Made by a program: the position numbers and the translations under genes. This document shows positions 24,911 to 33,386 of a stretch of DNA of 64,000 nucleotides, in pieces. The DNA lies in contig NZ_FWFY01000004.1 in NCBI RefSeq assembly GCF_900172345.1, positions 1 to 64,000 on the forward strand, given 5' to 3'. The notes under the pieces were generated by a model. The model did not search any database and was not told where the DNA came from. It saw only the letters and a program-made list of their open reading frames with translations. Numbering within the stretch: position 1 is the stretch's first letter; each line of letters begins with the position of its first letter. This DNA comes from Limimaricola soesokkakensis (GTDB lineage Bacteria > Pseudomonadota > Alphaproteobacteria > Rhodobacterales > Rhodobacteraceae).

Positions 24911-25366
24911 ATGCCGGTCGATCACGCCGCCGCGAGCGACCTGAAGCGCTCCGATCTGGCCCGCCTGACCGGCTGCAATCTCGAGACGATCCGCTATTAC
25001 GAGAGCGTCGGCCTGATGCCCGATCCGCCGCGCACCTCTTCTGGCCATCGCCGCTACGGCTCCGCGCATGTCGAGCGGCTGAACTTCGTGAAGCGGGCAC
25101 GGGATCTCGGCTTCACCATGGAAGAGATCCGCGGCCTGCTGTCCCTCGTTGATCGCGGCAGCCACACCTGCGCCGAGGTCGAACGGATGGGGTGCCACCA
25201 TCTCGGCGTGGTCCGCGCCAAGATCCGCGACCTTCAGGCGATCGAGTCCGTTCTCGCCCGGACCATCGCCCGCTGCACCGGGTCTGATACTCCCGACTGC
25301 CCGTTGCTCGATGTTCTCAATGAAGGGCAGGCCAAGTCGGAAGAGGTGGTGAGCGCATCCGATTAG
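24911..25366 (+). CDS. merR: Mercury-responsive regulator MerR
   Basis: 151 residues, start ATG 24911 with AAGGAG upstream. The MerR winged HTH is at about 12-60 (LARLTGCNLETIRYYESVGLM, GHRRYG). A dimerization helix follows, and the three Hg-binding cysteines are Cys87, Cys122 and Cys130. Their 35 and 8 spacing is close to Tn501 MerR (82, 117, 126). It is divergent from merT across the 19-bp-spacer promoter, so it represses and activates that promoter and probably its own. Confidence 0.95.
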   Translation: MPVDHAAASDLKRSDLARLTGCNLETIRYYESVGLMPDPPRTSSGHRRYGSAHVERLNFVKRARDLGFTMEEIRGLLSLVDRGSHTCAEVERMGCHHLGVVRAKIRDLQAIESVLARTIARCTGSDTPDCPLLDVLNEGQAKSEEVVSASD

Positions 25367-25534
25367 CTGCCATCCACGTGCGGTGCAGCGAAAGTCCGGT
25401 ATCCGCCCCTCCCCGCATAGGCGGTCTTGGCCCAAACCGGCCGTTCGTGGAAGTATTCGACGGAGGGCGGCTTTGGTCAAAAAGACCGAGCACGTCGCCT
25501 GCCGATGCCGAAGAGCAAGTAGCCGTGCGAGTGC

Positions 25535-26770
25535 CTATCGCGCAAAAAGAGGCAGCTTGAATGCGAAGGTCGTGGTCCCGTCCTTGCAGGTTACCTCAAT
25601 CCGACCATTGTGTGCGGTTGCGATGGAGGAGGCGATATGGAGCCCAAGTCCCAGACCTTCGCTCGTCGCATTCGCGCCTCTCTGGAAAGGTTGGAACAGG
25701 GTCTGCTGGACATCCTCCGGGATGGCCAGCCCGCGGTTCGCGACGCTAATCTCGACTTCGTTCTCCCGCACCACGCCCCGCACCGATATCGGTGAACCAT
25801 GCGCTGCGTGTCGCGTGGCATTGGACAACAGGTTCGAAACCGCCTGTGCCACGCGCGGCGCATCGCAGTTGATCGGCCTGTCGAAGTGCAGGTCGAGCAA
25901 AACCTCCTGCTTGGGCCAGGCCGCACGGACCTCGTCGACGACCTGTCGGATGGCGTCCGCCAAGGGGGCGTCCGGGATCGCGGAAATCCGGATGCCGCCG
26001 CCCAGACGGGCCTTGGCATGCAGCATGATGTTGTCGATCAGGTCGCTCATGCGATGGAGCGATGCACGCATCATTGGCAGGATCTGCTGCGCCCTTTCCG
26101 GTAGGGGCTCCTTGTCAAGTTGCCTGAGCCCGGCGACGAGAGCGGCGACGGGATTGCGCAGGTCATGCCCCAGAACTGCAACGAACTCTTCCTGGGCCCG
26201 CGCCATCTCGCGCTCGTATTCGACAAGCCGCTCCTGCGCTTCCAGTCGCTCTTCGGTCTCCAGCCCCCGGCCGATGGTCTCCGCGAACATCTCCAGCATG
26301 GCGACCACGCGCGGTTGCTTCACATCGCGCGGGACGGTGTCGATCGCGCAGAGCGTGCCGAAGATGGTGCCGTCGCTGCGATGTATTGGAATGGAAGCGT
26401 AGCTGACGATGCCGAACTTGGCCGCGATGGGGTGATCCCTGTAGGTCTCGTCGGTGGCGACATCGCTGAACAAGACTTTCTGGGCCGTCTGCCGCACTGA
26501 CTGGCAGAAAGTCGACTGGATTTCGATCTCGTCGCCCTCGGCCAGCCCGAAGTTGACTTCGTCCACGGTGCGACAGGCGACCCAGCGGTCGGCCGTCACC
26601 CGAGCGACGGCGGCGAACCGCATGTCGGTGGCCAGCATGACGGTTTCGAGGATGGTGCCCACGAGCTCGCTGGCTGCCAGCATTTCGATGTCGGCCTGAA
26701 AATCATGCGTCCCGGTCAGGAAGGCCGCATGATTCTGGATGGCGGCGCGCCGCTGTATGTCTCCGTCCAC
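25535..26770 (-). CDS. GAF-domain sensor histidine kinase
   Basis: 411 residues from a GTG at 26770 preceded by GGAGACAG. The GAF domain spans about 30-165 (FCQSVRQTAQKVLFSD, SYASIPIHRSDGTIFGTLCAID). A coiled linker follows, then the HisKA phospho-acceptor His202 (VAVLGHDLRNPVAAL). The HATPase_c shows QAVSNLLSNATRHA and GLGLGLHIASSI. It is soluble, with no receiver domain. No response-regulator gene is adjacent, so its partner is unclear. The 290 bases upstream (26771-27061) show no gene. Confidence 0.88.
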   Translation of the reverse strand: MDGDIQRRAAIQNHAAFLTGTHDFQADIEMLAASELVGTILETVMLATDMRFAAVARVTADRWVACRTVDEVNFGLAEGDEIEIQSTFCQSVRQTAQKVLFSDVATDETYRDHPIAAKFGIVSYASIPIHRSDGTIFGTLCAIDTVPRDVKQPRVVAMLEMFAETIGRGLETEERLEAQERLVEYEREMARAQEEFVAVLGHDLRNPVAALVAGLRQLDKEPLPERAQQILPMMRASLHRMSDLIDNIMLHAKARLGGGIRISAIPDAPLADAIRQVVDEVRAAWPKQEVLLDLHFDRPINCDAPRVAQAVSNLLSNATRHAAHGSPISVRGVVRENEVEISVANRGLAIPEDVQQTLFQPFQRGANATSEGLGLGLHIASSIATAHNGRIEVTCKDGTTTFAFKLPLFAR

Positions 26771-27061
26771 TCGCTGTCTCCATTACCTTCACCCCCAGTA
26801 ACACGGGGCTGCCAAACGGCAATGCAGGATCTGGTTTCGAGGCTGTGACTGGAAGCGAGGCCGCCATTATCTTGGGGAGGCAGGTGCAAGTCGGCGGTCG
26901 CGGGCTCAGAAAGGAGGGAGCGGTGGTCATTCTGCCGTCCATACGGGCGTCGCAAGAAGCTCATACTTGCCTTTAGTATGTCGCCCGAATGCTTCGCCGG
27001 AGCGTTTCCGAACCGCCCCCTTACGCTGGGCGTAATGACTTCTGCCGTGAACCGGTCTCCA

Positions 27062-27433
27062 TCATTCCGAGTCCAAGCACTGCTCCTTCATCACTAATCG
27101 AAATGCCGCAGCAATCATGTTCTCGTCGTAGGGCTTCGACACGACAATGAGGTCTCGATCTGAAGCGATAGGACCATAGCCCGACGCCAAGATCACGGCT
27201 ACGCCGCGACGCTTCAACTCTTGCGCGAGTTCATCCGAGAATTCCCCATTCAGGTTCCGGTCGAGCATGGCGCAGTCGAAGGTCTCGTTCTCGACGAACG
27301 ACCAAGCCTCTTGCAGCGAGCTTGCGGGGCCGACGATTTCCGCCCCGAGATCCCGAAGGATCTCCTCGGCATGCATGGCGATGAACAGCTCGTCCTCAAC
27401 GAGCAGTACGCGCTTGCCCTGAAGCTCCCCCAT
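27062..27433 (-). CDS. Single-domain response regulator
   Basis: 123 residues from the ATG at 27433, which overlaps the stop of the upstream kinase (TGATG). Receiver motifs: VLLVEDELFIAMHAEEIL, phospho-acceptor Asp in CAMLDRNLNGE (about residue 58), ILASGY and VSKPYDENMI. No output domain. Cognate to the HWE kinase at 27433-29250 by coupling. Confidence 0.88.
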   Translation of the reverse strand: MGELQGKRVLLVEDELFIAMHAEEILRDLGAEIVGPASSLQEAWSFVENETFDCAMLDRNLNGEFSDELAQELKRRGVAVILASGYGPIASDRDLIVVSKPYDENMIAAAFRLVMKEQCLDSE

Positions 27434-29250
27434 CACGCTTTCCCGCCGAGTTTGGTTCGCGGCAGGTCAAACACGCAGGTGGTGCCAACTGTCCCGAAGT
27501 CGATCCGCAGCTTACCCATCAGTTCTCGCTCCACTGTGCTGCGAAGCAGCCTCATACCGAAACCACTTTTCTGTTCGCTCGGGACTGCCGGCCCATTGGT
27601 TTCGTGCCAATCGATCCGAATGCACTCCGGGCGCTCGCGACTCGTTGCGCACCGCACCCTGAGCTTCCCATCTGGCACGGAAAGCGAGCCATGCTTGATC
27701 GCATTCGTGGCGAGCTCGTGCAGGGCCATGGAGAGAGAGACCGCGGATTTCGGGGTCAGGCGCTCGTCCGTATCGATGAGCAGGTCCGCTTGGCTGCTTT
27801 TACCAGCCGCAATCCCACACGCGTGGAGCGCGGTGGTGAGGACATCGGACAGCATCGCATTCGCCCAGTTCTCCTTTGTAAGCAGGTCATGCGCCCCCGC
27901 AAGCGCGCGCAGACGGGCCTGAAATTTCGACTGGGCCTGCTGGGGGTCGGAAAGGTCACGAAACGACTGCACGGCAATGCTCTGCACGATTGCGAGCGTG
28001 TTCTTCACCCGGTGATTCAACTCGTCGACGAGCAGCTGCCGCGCTTCCTCGGCGCGACGTCGATCCTCGATATCCAGAAAGGACGTGATCGCGGCGACGA
28101 CCTTGCCGGTCTCATCACGCAAGGGCCGACCGTTGACGATCCAGCGCCGCTCGCCAGCGCTGGTGTCGTAGATCACCTCGCGTCCGGTGGTCTCCTCCCC
28201 GTGCTCCAGCGCCCGGATGATCGCGAGTTCGTCCAAGGAATAACGGTGGCCGTCCAGATGGCGCAGTGGCAGATGGCGATAGCGCTCCAGCCCGCCATTA
28301 AGGTGGTCCACTCCCATCATGCGCCGTGCTTCTCGGTTTATGATCGGCGGCTTGCCCTGGGGATCACGTGCCACGCTGATGCCCACCGGCGTCGTTTCGA
28401 TGACGGCCTCAAGAAACGCGCGTTCCAACGCCAGCTCGCGCCGGCTGTCCTCCAGCGCATCTCCGGCCGCCTTGCGATCGGTGAGGTCCAGGCCAATACC
28501 GATCTGCCGATCGTCGGACAGCCGGACGTTGGCCCAACTTGTCTGCAAGGTTTGCCCATTCCGCGTGACAAGGCGGATGTCCTTCCAGCCTTGGCAGCTC
28601 TCCATAAACCGCGCCACCTCGGCCCGGTAGTCGGGGTCGGGATAGCAGATCTCGAACACGGGCTCGGCGCGAGCTTCCTCGGTCGACCAACCCGCCAGTC
28701 GCTCGAACTCCTTGTTGACCAGAAGCAGGTTCTTGTCCGCGTCATACATGGTGATCATCACGGGAATGATGTCGACGATGCGCTGGAACAGCTCCCGCTC
28801 GCCGGCCAGAAGCTCTTCGGCATCACGTCGTGCCTCGATCTCCGCTTCCAACTTTTGCTGGGCCAATACGGCCTCGGTGACCTCCACCGAGGTCAGGACG
28901 AGCGAAGTGATGCGGCCATCTCGCCGCACGGGGGTCAGGCTCCAGTTCCACCATGTCGGACCGCGCTCGAGACCGTCATAGCGATAGCGTTCGACGACGA
29001 AGGGCTCGCCGGTCTCGGCGACCTGCCGGTATACGGCCAGAACCCGGTCCGGATTGCTCGCGAACTCGGGCAGCGTCAGCCCAGCCACGCCCTTTGTTCG
29101 AAACGGCTCGTCCAGCACCTTCTGGAAGGCCGGGTTGTGAGCGATGACACGAAACGGCTCCTCGGCCTCGAACAGTCCAAGGCAGGCCGGTGAGTGCTCG
29201 AAGAGCTCAGCGAGACCCGGTGCAGACTGGGCCGAAGACAGTTCGATCAT
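27433..29250 (-). CDS. Multi-PAS HWE-family sensor histidine kinase
   Basis: 605 residues. Three PAS/PAC modules can be followed: about 15-130 (EEPFRVIAHNPAFQKVL), 150-265 (ITMYDADKNLLLVNKEFERLAGW) and 280-400 (TTPVGISVARDPQGKP). The HWE phospho-acceptor segment is LLVDELNHRVKNTLAIVQSIA. The kinase core shows HELATNAIKHGSLSV, the W-x-E motif IDWHETNGP and GFGMRLL. It is predicted cytosolic. Its stop overlaps the start of the response regulator, so they are made together. Confidence 0.9.
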   Translation of the reverse strand: MIELSSAQSAPGLAELFEHSPACLGLFEAEEPFRVIAHNPAFQKVLDEPFRTKGVAGLTLPEFASNPDRVLAVYRQVAETGEPFVVERYRYDGLERGPTWWNWSLTPVRRDGRITSLVLTSVEVTEAVLAQQKLEAEIEARRDAEELLAGERELFQRIVDIIPVMITMYDADKNLLLVNKEFERLAGWSTEEARAEPVFEICYPDPDYRAEVARFMESCQGWKDIRLVTRNGQTLQTSWANVRLSDDRQIGIGLDLTDRKAAGDALEDSRRELALERAFLEAVIETTPVGISVARDPQGKPPIINREARRMMGVDHLNGGLERYRHLPLRHLDGHRYSLDELAIIRALEHGEETTGREVIYDTSAGERRWIVNGRPLRDETGKVVAAITSFLDIEDRRRAEEARQLLVDELNHRVKNTLAIVQSIAVQSFRDLSDPQQAQSKFQARLRALAGAHDLLTKENWANAMLSDVLTTALHACGIAAGKSSQADLLIDTDERLTPKSAVSLSMALHELATNAIKHGSLSVPDGKLRVRCATSRERPECIRIDWHETNGPAVPSEQKSGFGMRLLRSTVERELMGKLRIDFGTVGTTCVFDLPRTKLGGKA

Positions 29251-29395
29251 GCAGCCTCCTCGGCAATCATATCGGTGCGGCTGGTTTCGCCACGGAAGCT
29301 AACGCCACAGTGCCTCTCATCAACCAGATGGCCACTACGTCGCGGCCTCCGGTATAGGGCGGTCAAAATAGTCCGTGTGGTTAAGAGTCTGGGGA

Positions 29396-30598
29396 TCAGT
29401 GCGATCGCTCGGACCTGCTCTCGGTTCGTGCCGCATCGATGTTGAGGGGCAGCTTCACAGTAAATCGCGCACCACCGCGTTGCCCCCGTCCCCAGGTCAC
29501 TTTTGCATCAAGCTTATGCGCCATCGCCTGTAGAATAGCCATGCCGAGCCCCTTGCTCTTGCTCGGATCGAAGCCCTCCTGAAGGCCGGGGCCGTCATCA
29601 TCAACCTCGAGCCGGAAATACCCATCAGCCAGTTCGCCCTGAAGTCCGATGCAACCGGCGCCGCTCTTGACCGAGTTCAATACGAGTTCCGTGACCAGGT
29701 GGCCGATTGGAACCAACTGGTCACGAGCCAGATGAAGCGCGGGACAGTCCACCTCGATCAGGCCACCTTGCGGACACAGTGGAAAAAGCTCCCGGCTCAG
29801 CACCTGGAGAAACAGAGCCAAGTCTCCGTGCTGGGCAAGACCGGGCAGACTTTGCTGAATGTGCCGATTGGCCTGAGCGATGGCTCCGATCCGGGCAGCA
29901 ATGTCATTGAGCTCGGAGGCTGTCTGTCCTGCATGTTGCGCCGCCTTGCGCCGCGCGACCGAGGAGATGAGCTGCAAGCTGTTCATGACCCGGTGCTCGA
30001 CTTCCCCGGCCAAGAGCTCCTTTTCCCGCATCTCGCGCCGAAGCGCCTCATGTGTGGCGATGGCCTCGCGCCTCAGCTCGAGCTCGTCCATGACCACCGC
30101 CGCCAAATCCTGAAGGATTGCGGTCTGCTCCGGCGTGAACTCGCGTGGCGCCTTGTCGATGACGCAGAGCGTGCCGAGGCCATGTCCATCATGGGTTCTG
30201 AGCGGGATGCCCGCGTAGAAGCGGAGTCCGAACTCCCCGGCAACGAGTGGGTTGGAAAGCGCCACTGGCTCGACCAGCGCATCGTTAAGAATCCATGGCC
30301 CGTCTTGCAGGATCGCCGAGGCGCAAAGACCTGGTTCGCGAGGAATTTCCTGCACGCCTTCGAGCCCTTCATGGCTCTTGAACCAAATGCGGTCCTCGTC
30401 GACGATCGAGATGATGGCGATTGGTGCATTCAAAAGCCCCGACGCCAGTCTGGCAATACGGTCGAAGGCACCATCCGGTGGCGTATCGAGTACCGCATAC
30501 CGGCGCACCGCCGACAAACGCGCAGATTCAGCATCGTATGACAGGTTGACGTGTTCCAAGTTGATGCTTTCCACCCCTTGAGCCGCTTCACGCAGCAT
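29396..30598 (-). CDS. GAF-HisKA_2 sensor histidine kinase
   Basis: About 400 residues from the ATG at 30598; a GTG at 30736 would add 46 residues of poorly conserved text. The GAF domain occupies about 20-165 (RRYAVLDTPPDGAFDRIARLA, CASAILQDGPWILNDAL, YAGIPLRTHDGHGLGTLCVID). The HisKA_2 motif is LLAGEVEHRVMNSLQLISSVARRKA. The ATPase ends with VDDDGPGLQEGFD and GLGMAILQAMAHKL. Soluble. No linked receiver gene. Confidence 0.85.
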   Translation of the reverse strand: MLREAAQGVESINLEHVNLSYDAESARLSAVRRYAVLDTPPDGAFDRIARLASGLLNAPIAIISIVDEDRIWFKSHEGLEGVQEIPREPGLCASAILQDGPWILNDALVEPVALSNPLVAGEFGLRFYAGIPLRTHDGHGLGTLCVIDKAPREFTPEQTAILQDLAAVVMDELELRREAIATHEALRREMREKELLAGEVEHRVMNSLQLISSVARRKAAQHAGQTASELNDIAARIGAIAQANRHIQQSLPGLAQHGDLALFLQVLSRELFPLCPQGGLIEVDCPALHLARDQLVPIGHLVTELVLNSVKSGAGCIGLQGELADGYFRLEVDDDGPGLQEGFDPSKSKGLGMAILQAMAHKLDAKVTWGRGQRGGARFTVKLPLNIDAARTESRSERSH

Positions 30599-30788
30599 GA
30601 CGGGACAATTGGTCCCTGACAAACCCAGTTTCCGTTGCGCCCCGGGCGCCCCGTCGACCTTGGAAACCGGCGTGCCGCAGCGCCTGACATGAGGGCCCGG
30701 GCCTTCATTGAATCTAGCACAAGGTATGCCGCTCACAGAGGTTGGAACCAGATGCTGCCCGACGCCTGAACTGATCGAGGTGTCCGCG

Positions 30789-31844
30789 TCAGGCTATGGC
30801 TTCGCGCCCTTCTTCGATCATCTCCTTTGCTTCCTCGCGATCGGCTTGGTCGGCTACTGGCGCTTCCTGCTCTGCTTCCGCCTTCGGCTCGTATTGAAGC
30901 TCGACGAGAACGGGGAAGTGATCCGACCCGATGTTGGGCAGGCGTCGCAACTCCACCAGTGTGAAGGAGTTGTCGTGGAAGATGTGGTCGAGCGGCCATC
31001 TCAGAAGGAGGTGGCCGGCATGAAATGTGCTGAACATGCCTCGGCCACGCCGCGGGTCCAGAGCACCGCTGATGCGTTGAAACAGCCGGGTGGTGTGGGA
31101 CCAAGCAACATCGTTCATGTCGCCGGCCACGATAGCGGCGCGCTTTGATTGGCGCATTTCCTTCGCGACCAGAAGCAGTTCGGCGTCCCGCCCTTCGCTG
31201 TCGTGATCCGGGTCCGGCGGCCGAGGATGAATGCCGAAGAAGTCGATCCAGACGCCCGAGGGCAGACGCACGCCGGTTCGAATGGACGGGATCTTGTCCG
31301 ACAGCAGAAAGCGGACGTCGCGAGCCTCGAGTTCCAGCCTCGAGAACAACTCCATGCCGTAGTAATTGTCCTGCGGTCGCTTGATCCGATACGGGAACAT
31401 GTCATCAAGAGACTGGAGCTTTTCGTGCCACCAGTCGTCCGTCTCCACGAGGAGCAGAAGGTCGGGGCGGACCTCACGCACTACCTGAAGGAGATCGATC
31501 GACTTCCGGTTCTCCATTAGCACGTTCGAGATCATCACCCGAACTCGGTTCTCCGGGCGCCGCGACGAAGCCCGCATGACCTGCTTCGGAGCTGCCAGCG
31601 TATAGGGAAAGACCCGAAACAGCTGGAGGCTCAGCGCCGGCACGACAACAGCCAAGTAAAAGATATCCCAGCGGTCGGCGATCCCGAACAGAAGTAGATA
31701 GCCGACCAGCAGAACCGCCAGCGCCGCCGCGATCTGAAGGCGGGGGAAATCGCTCATGCGAACCCACCATCTGGCACTGCGGATCAGGGGAAAGACCGTC
31801 TGCACCACGAAGAAGGCGGAGACCAGCCAGAATAACGGCCTCAT
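30789..31844 (-). CDS. Membrane-anchored endonuclease/exonuclease/phosphatase (EEP) family protein
   Basis: 351 residues from the ATG at 31844. Two or three N-terminal hydrophobic segments (about 3-20, 38-55, 60-80) are followed by the EEP catalytic domain from about 100. VRVMISNVLMENRK holds the Asn, and DLLLLVETDDWW the metal-binding Glu. AAIVAGDMNDVAWS holds Asp/Asn, and LDHIFHD and IGSDHFPV hold the catalytic Asp-His. Relatives act as phosphodiesterases on nucleic acids or phospholipids. It is divergent from the DUF2254 gene. Confidence 0.85.
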   Translation of the reverse strand: MRPLFWLVSAFFVVQTVFPLIRSARWWVRMSDFPRLQIAAALAVLLVGYLLLFGIADRWDIFYLAVVVPALSLQLFRVFPYTLAAPKQVMRASSRRPENRVRVMISNVLMENRKSIDLLQVVREVRPDLLLLVETDDWWHEKLQSLDDMFPYRIKRPQDNYYGMELFSRLELEARDVRFLLSDKIPSIRTGVRLPSGVWIDFFGIHPRPPDPDHDSEGRDAELLLVAKEMRQSKRAAIVAGDMNDVAWSHTTRLFQRISGALDPRRGRGMFSTFHAGHLLLRWPLDHIFHDNSFTLVELRRLPNIGSDHFPVLVELQYEPKAEAEQEAPVADQADREEAKEMIEEGREAIA

Positions 31845-32020
31845 GATCGGCAATCCTTCGCGCAATACAGCCTAGTAGAGGTATAGCGATCCAAGCAGCA
31901 GGCAAGCGGCATCAGCGCTGGCCGCCGCACGAGTTCTGTCAGCCGAGCGCCCTCCCGCTTTGGCCTTGTAATGCGGCGGGTTGCGGCACGAGGATGCCGG
32001 ATCCAAGAGGAGCGAGTGTC

Positions 32021-33313
32021 ATGATCCGAAGCCGCCTGAAGTTCACCGTGCAGCACCTGCGCGAAAAGCTCTGGATCAAGCCGCTCCGCAATGCGGTTCT
32101 CGCGGTCGCGGCGGTGTTCGTGGCGCATCTCGCCGACGGGCTTCCACTACAGGACATCGTGCCGGACATCAGCACCGAAACGGTCGAAAAGTTGCTCACG
32201 GTGATCTCCGCCAGCATGCTGGGCGTCGCGACATTCGCCGTCGCCTCCATGGTATCGGCCTATGCTTCAGCTGGGGGAAGTGCGACGCCGCGGGCGTTCG
32301 CGCTCATCATATCGGACAGCTTGTCACAGGAAGCGCTGTCGAGCTTTATCGGCGCCTTCATCTTCAGCATCGTCGGCATCATCGCGATCAAGGTGGGTTA
32401 CTTCGGCGTTGCCGGACGCTTTGCGCTGTTTCTCTTCACAATCGCTATCTTCGCCTGGGTCGTCCTTACCTTCGTCCGCTGGGTCGACAACATTGCGCGG
32501 CTTGGACGGTTGGGTAACACGATCGAGAAGGTGGATGCGGCGACGCGCGAGGCCTTCGGCCATTTTCACCGCACCGCGCCTTTGGGCGGACGGCCCGTGG
32601 GCACAGTTCCGGAGGGTGGGATCGACCTCTACTCCGAAGACCTCGGCTTCATCCAGCACATCGATACCGGCCGCCTCGACAGATGGGCCAAGAAAAACGA
32701 CGCGGTGGTCTACGTGCGGAGTCTGCCGGGGGCATTTGTCCATCCGCAGCGGGCGCTCGCCACGATCAAGCCTCTGGCCGGAGAGACAGTGCTCGAGATG
32801 AGTGATCTGCTCGATGCCTTCGTTATGGCGGAGCGCCGCACCTATGCCAGCGACCCACGGTTCGGCCTGATCGTCATGTCGGAGATCGGGTCTCGTGCGC
32901 TGTCGCCCGGGATCAACGACCCCGGGACGGCCATCGACATCGTCATTCGCATGGCGCGGATCATCCGGGATTGGAGCATCGAACAGGACGCCGAAGACAG
33001 TGCGCAACCGCAGCTCGAACGGGTGTTCGTGCCGCCACTGGCCCCCCATGACCTGCTGGAAGATGCCTATGCCGCAGTCAGCAAGGACGGCGTGGGATCG
33101 GTCGAAGTCGGGATCTGGATTCAGCGTTCGCTTGCGCTACTGGCCCAATTGTCTGCGACGGATATCAGTCGAGCCGCTCGCGATCAGGCAGCTCTCGCCT
33201 TCGCTCGCGCAGAGCAGGAGCTGAGCTTTCCGCACGATCTCGAACGGATTCGACGGGCGCATTCTTCTGTTGCAAGACGCGATGCAAAACCGATGGGTGT
33301 GACAGCCACCTGA
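32021..33313 (+). CDS. DUF2254 family membrane protein
   Basis: 430 residues from the ATG at 32021 (GAGGAGCGAG upstream). Four hydrophobic segments occupy the first 160 residues (AVLAVAAVFVAHL, VISASMLGVATFAVASMV, FIGAFIFSIVGIIAI, FALFLFTIAIFAWVVL). A large soluble domain follows with the DUF2254 hallmark SRALSPGINDPGTAIDIV. The molecular function is unknown. It lies between signalling genes and could be an output or channel-like component of that block; this is conjecture. Confidence 0.85.
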   Translation: MIRSRLKFTVQHLREKLWIKPLRNAVLAVAAVFVAHLADGLPLQDIVPDISTETVEKLLTVISASMLGVATFAVASMVSAYASAGGSATPRAFALIISDSLSQEALSSFIGAFIFSIVGIIAIKVGYFGVAGRFALFLFTIAIFAWVVLTFVRWVDNIARLGRLGNTIEKVDAATREAFGHFHRTAPLGGRPVGTVPEGGIDLYSEDLGFIQHIDTGRLDRWAKKNDAVVYVRSLPGAFVHPQRALATIKPLAGETVLEMSDLLDAFVMAERRTYASDPRFGLIVMSEIGSRALSPGINDPGTAIDIVIRMARIIRDWSIEQDAEDSAQPQLERVFVPPLAPHDLLEDAYAAVSKDGVGSVEVGIWIQRSLALLAQLSATDISRAARDQAALAFARAEQELSFPHDLERIRRAHSSVARRDAKPMGVTAT

Positions 33314-33386
33314 TCGGGGATACGGGGGACGTGGATTGGACGCATGGGATTTTCTACAAGGCTCCTCCTTCACACCATGATCAGCA

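Noticed and set aside
27604-29193. A 529-codon plus-strand frame opposite the HWE kinase
   Set aside because: Antisense shadow: the minus strand has PAS, HWE and ATPase motifs in order, the plus frame has none.
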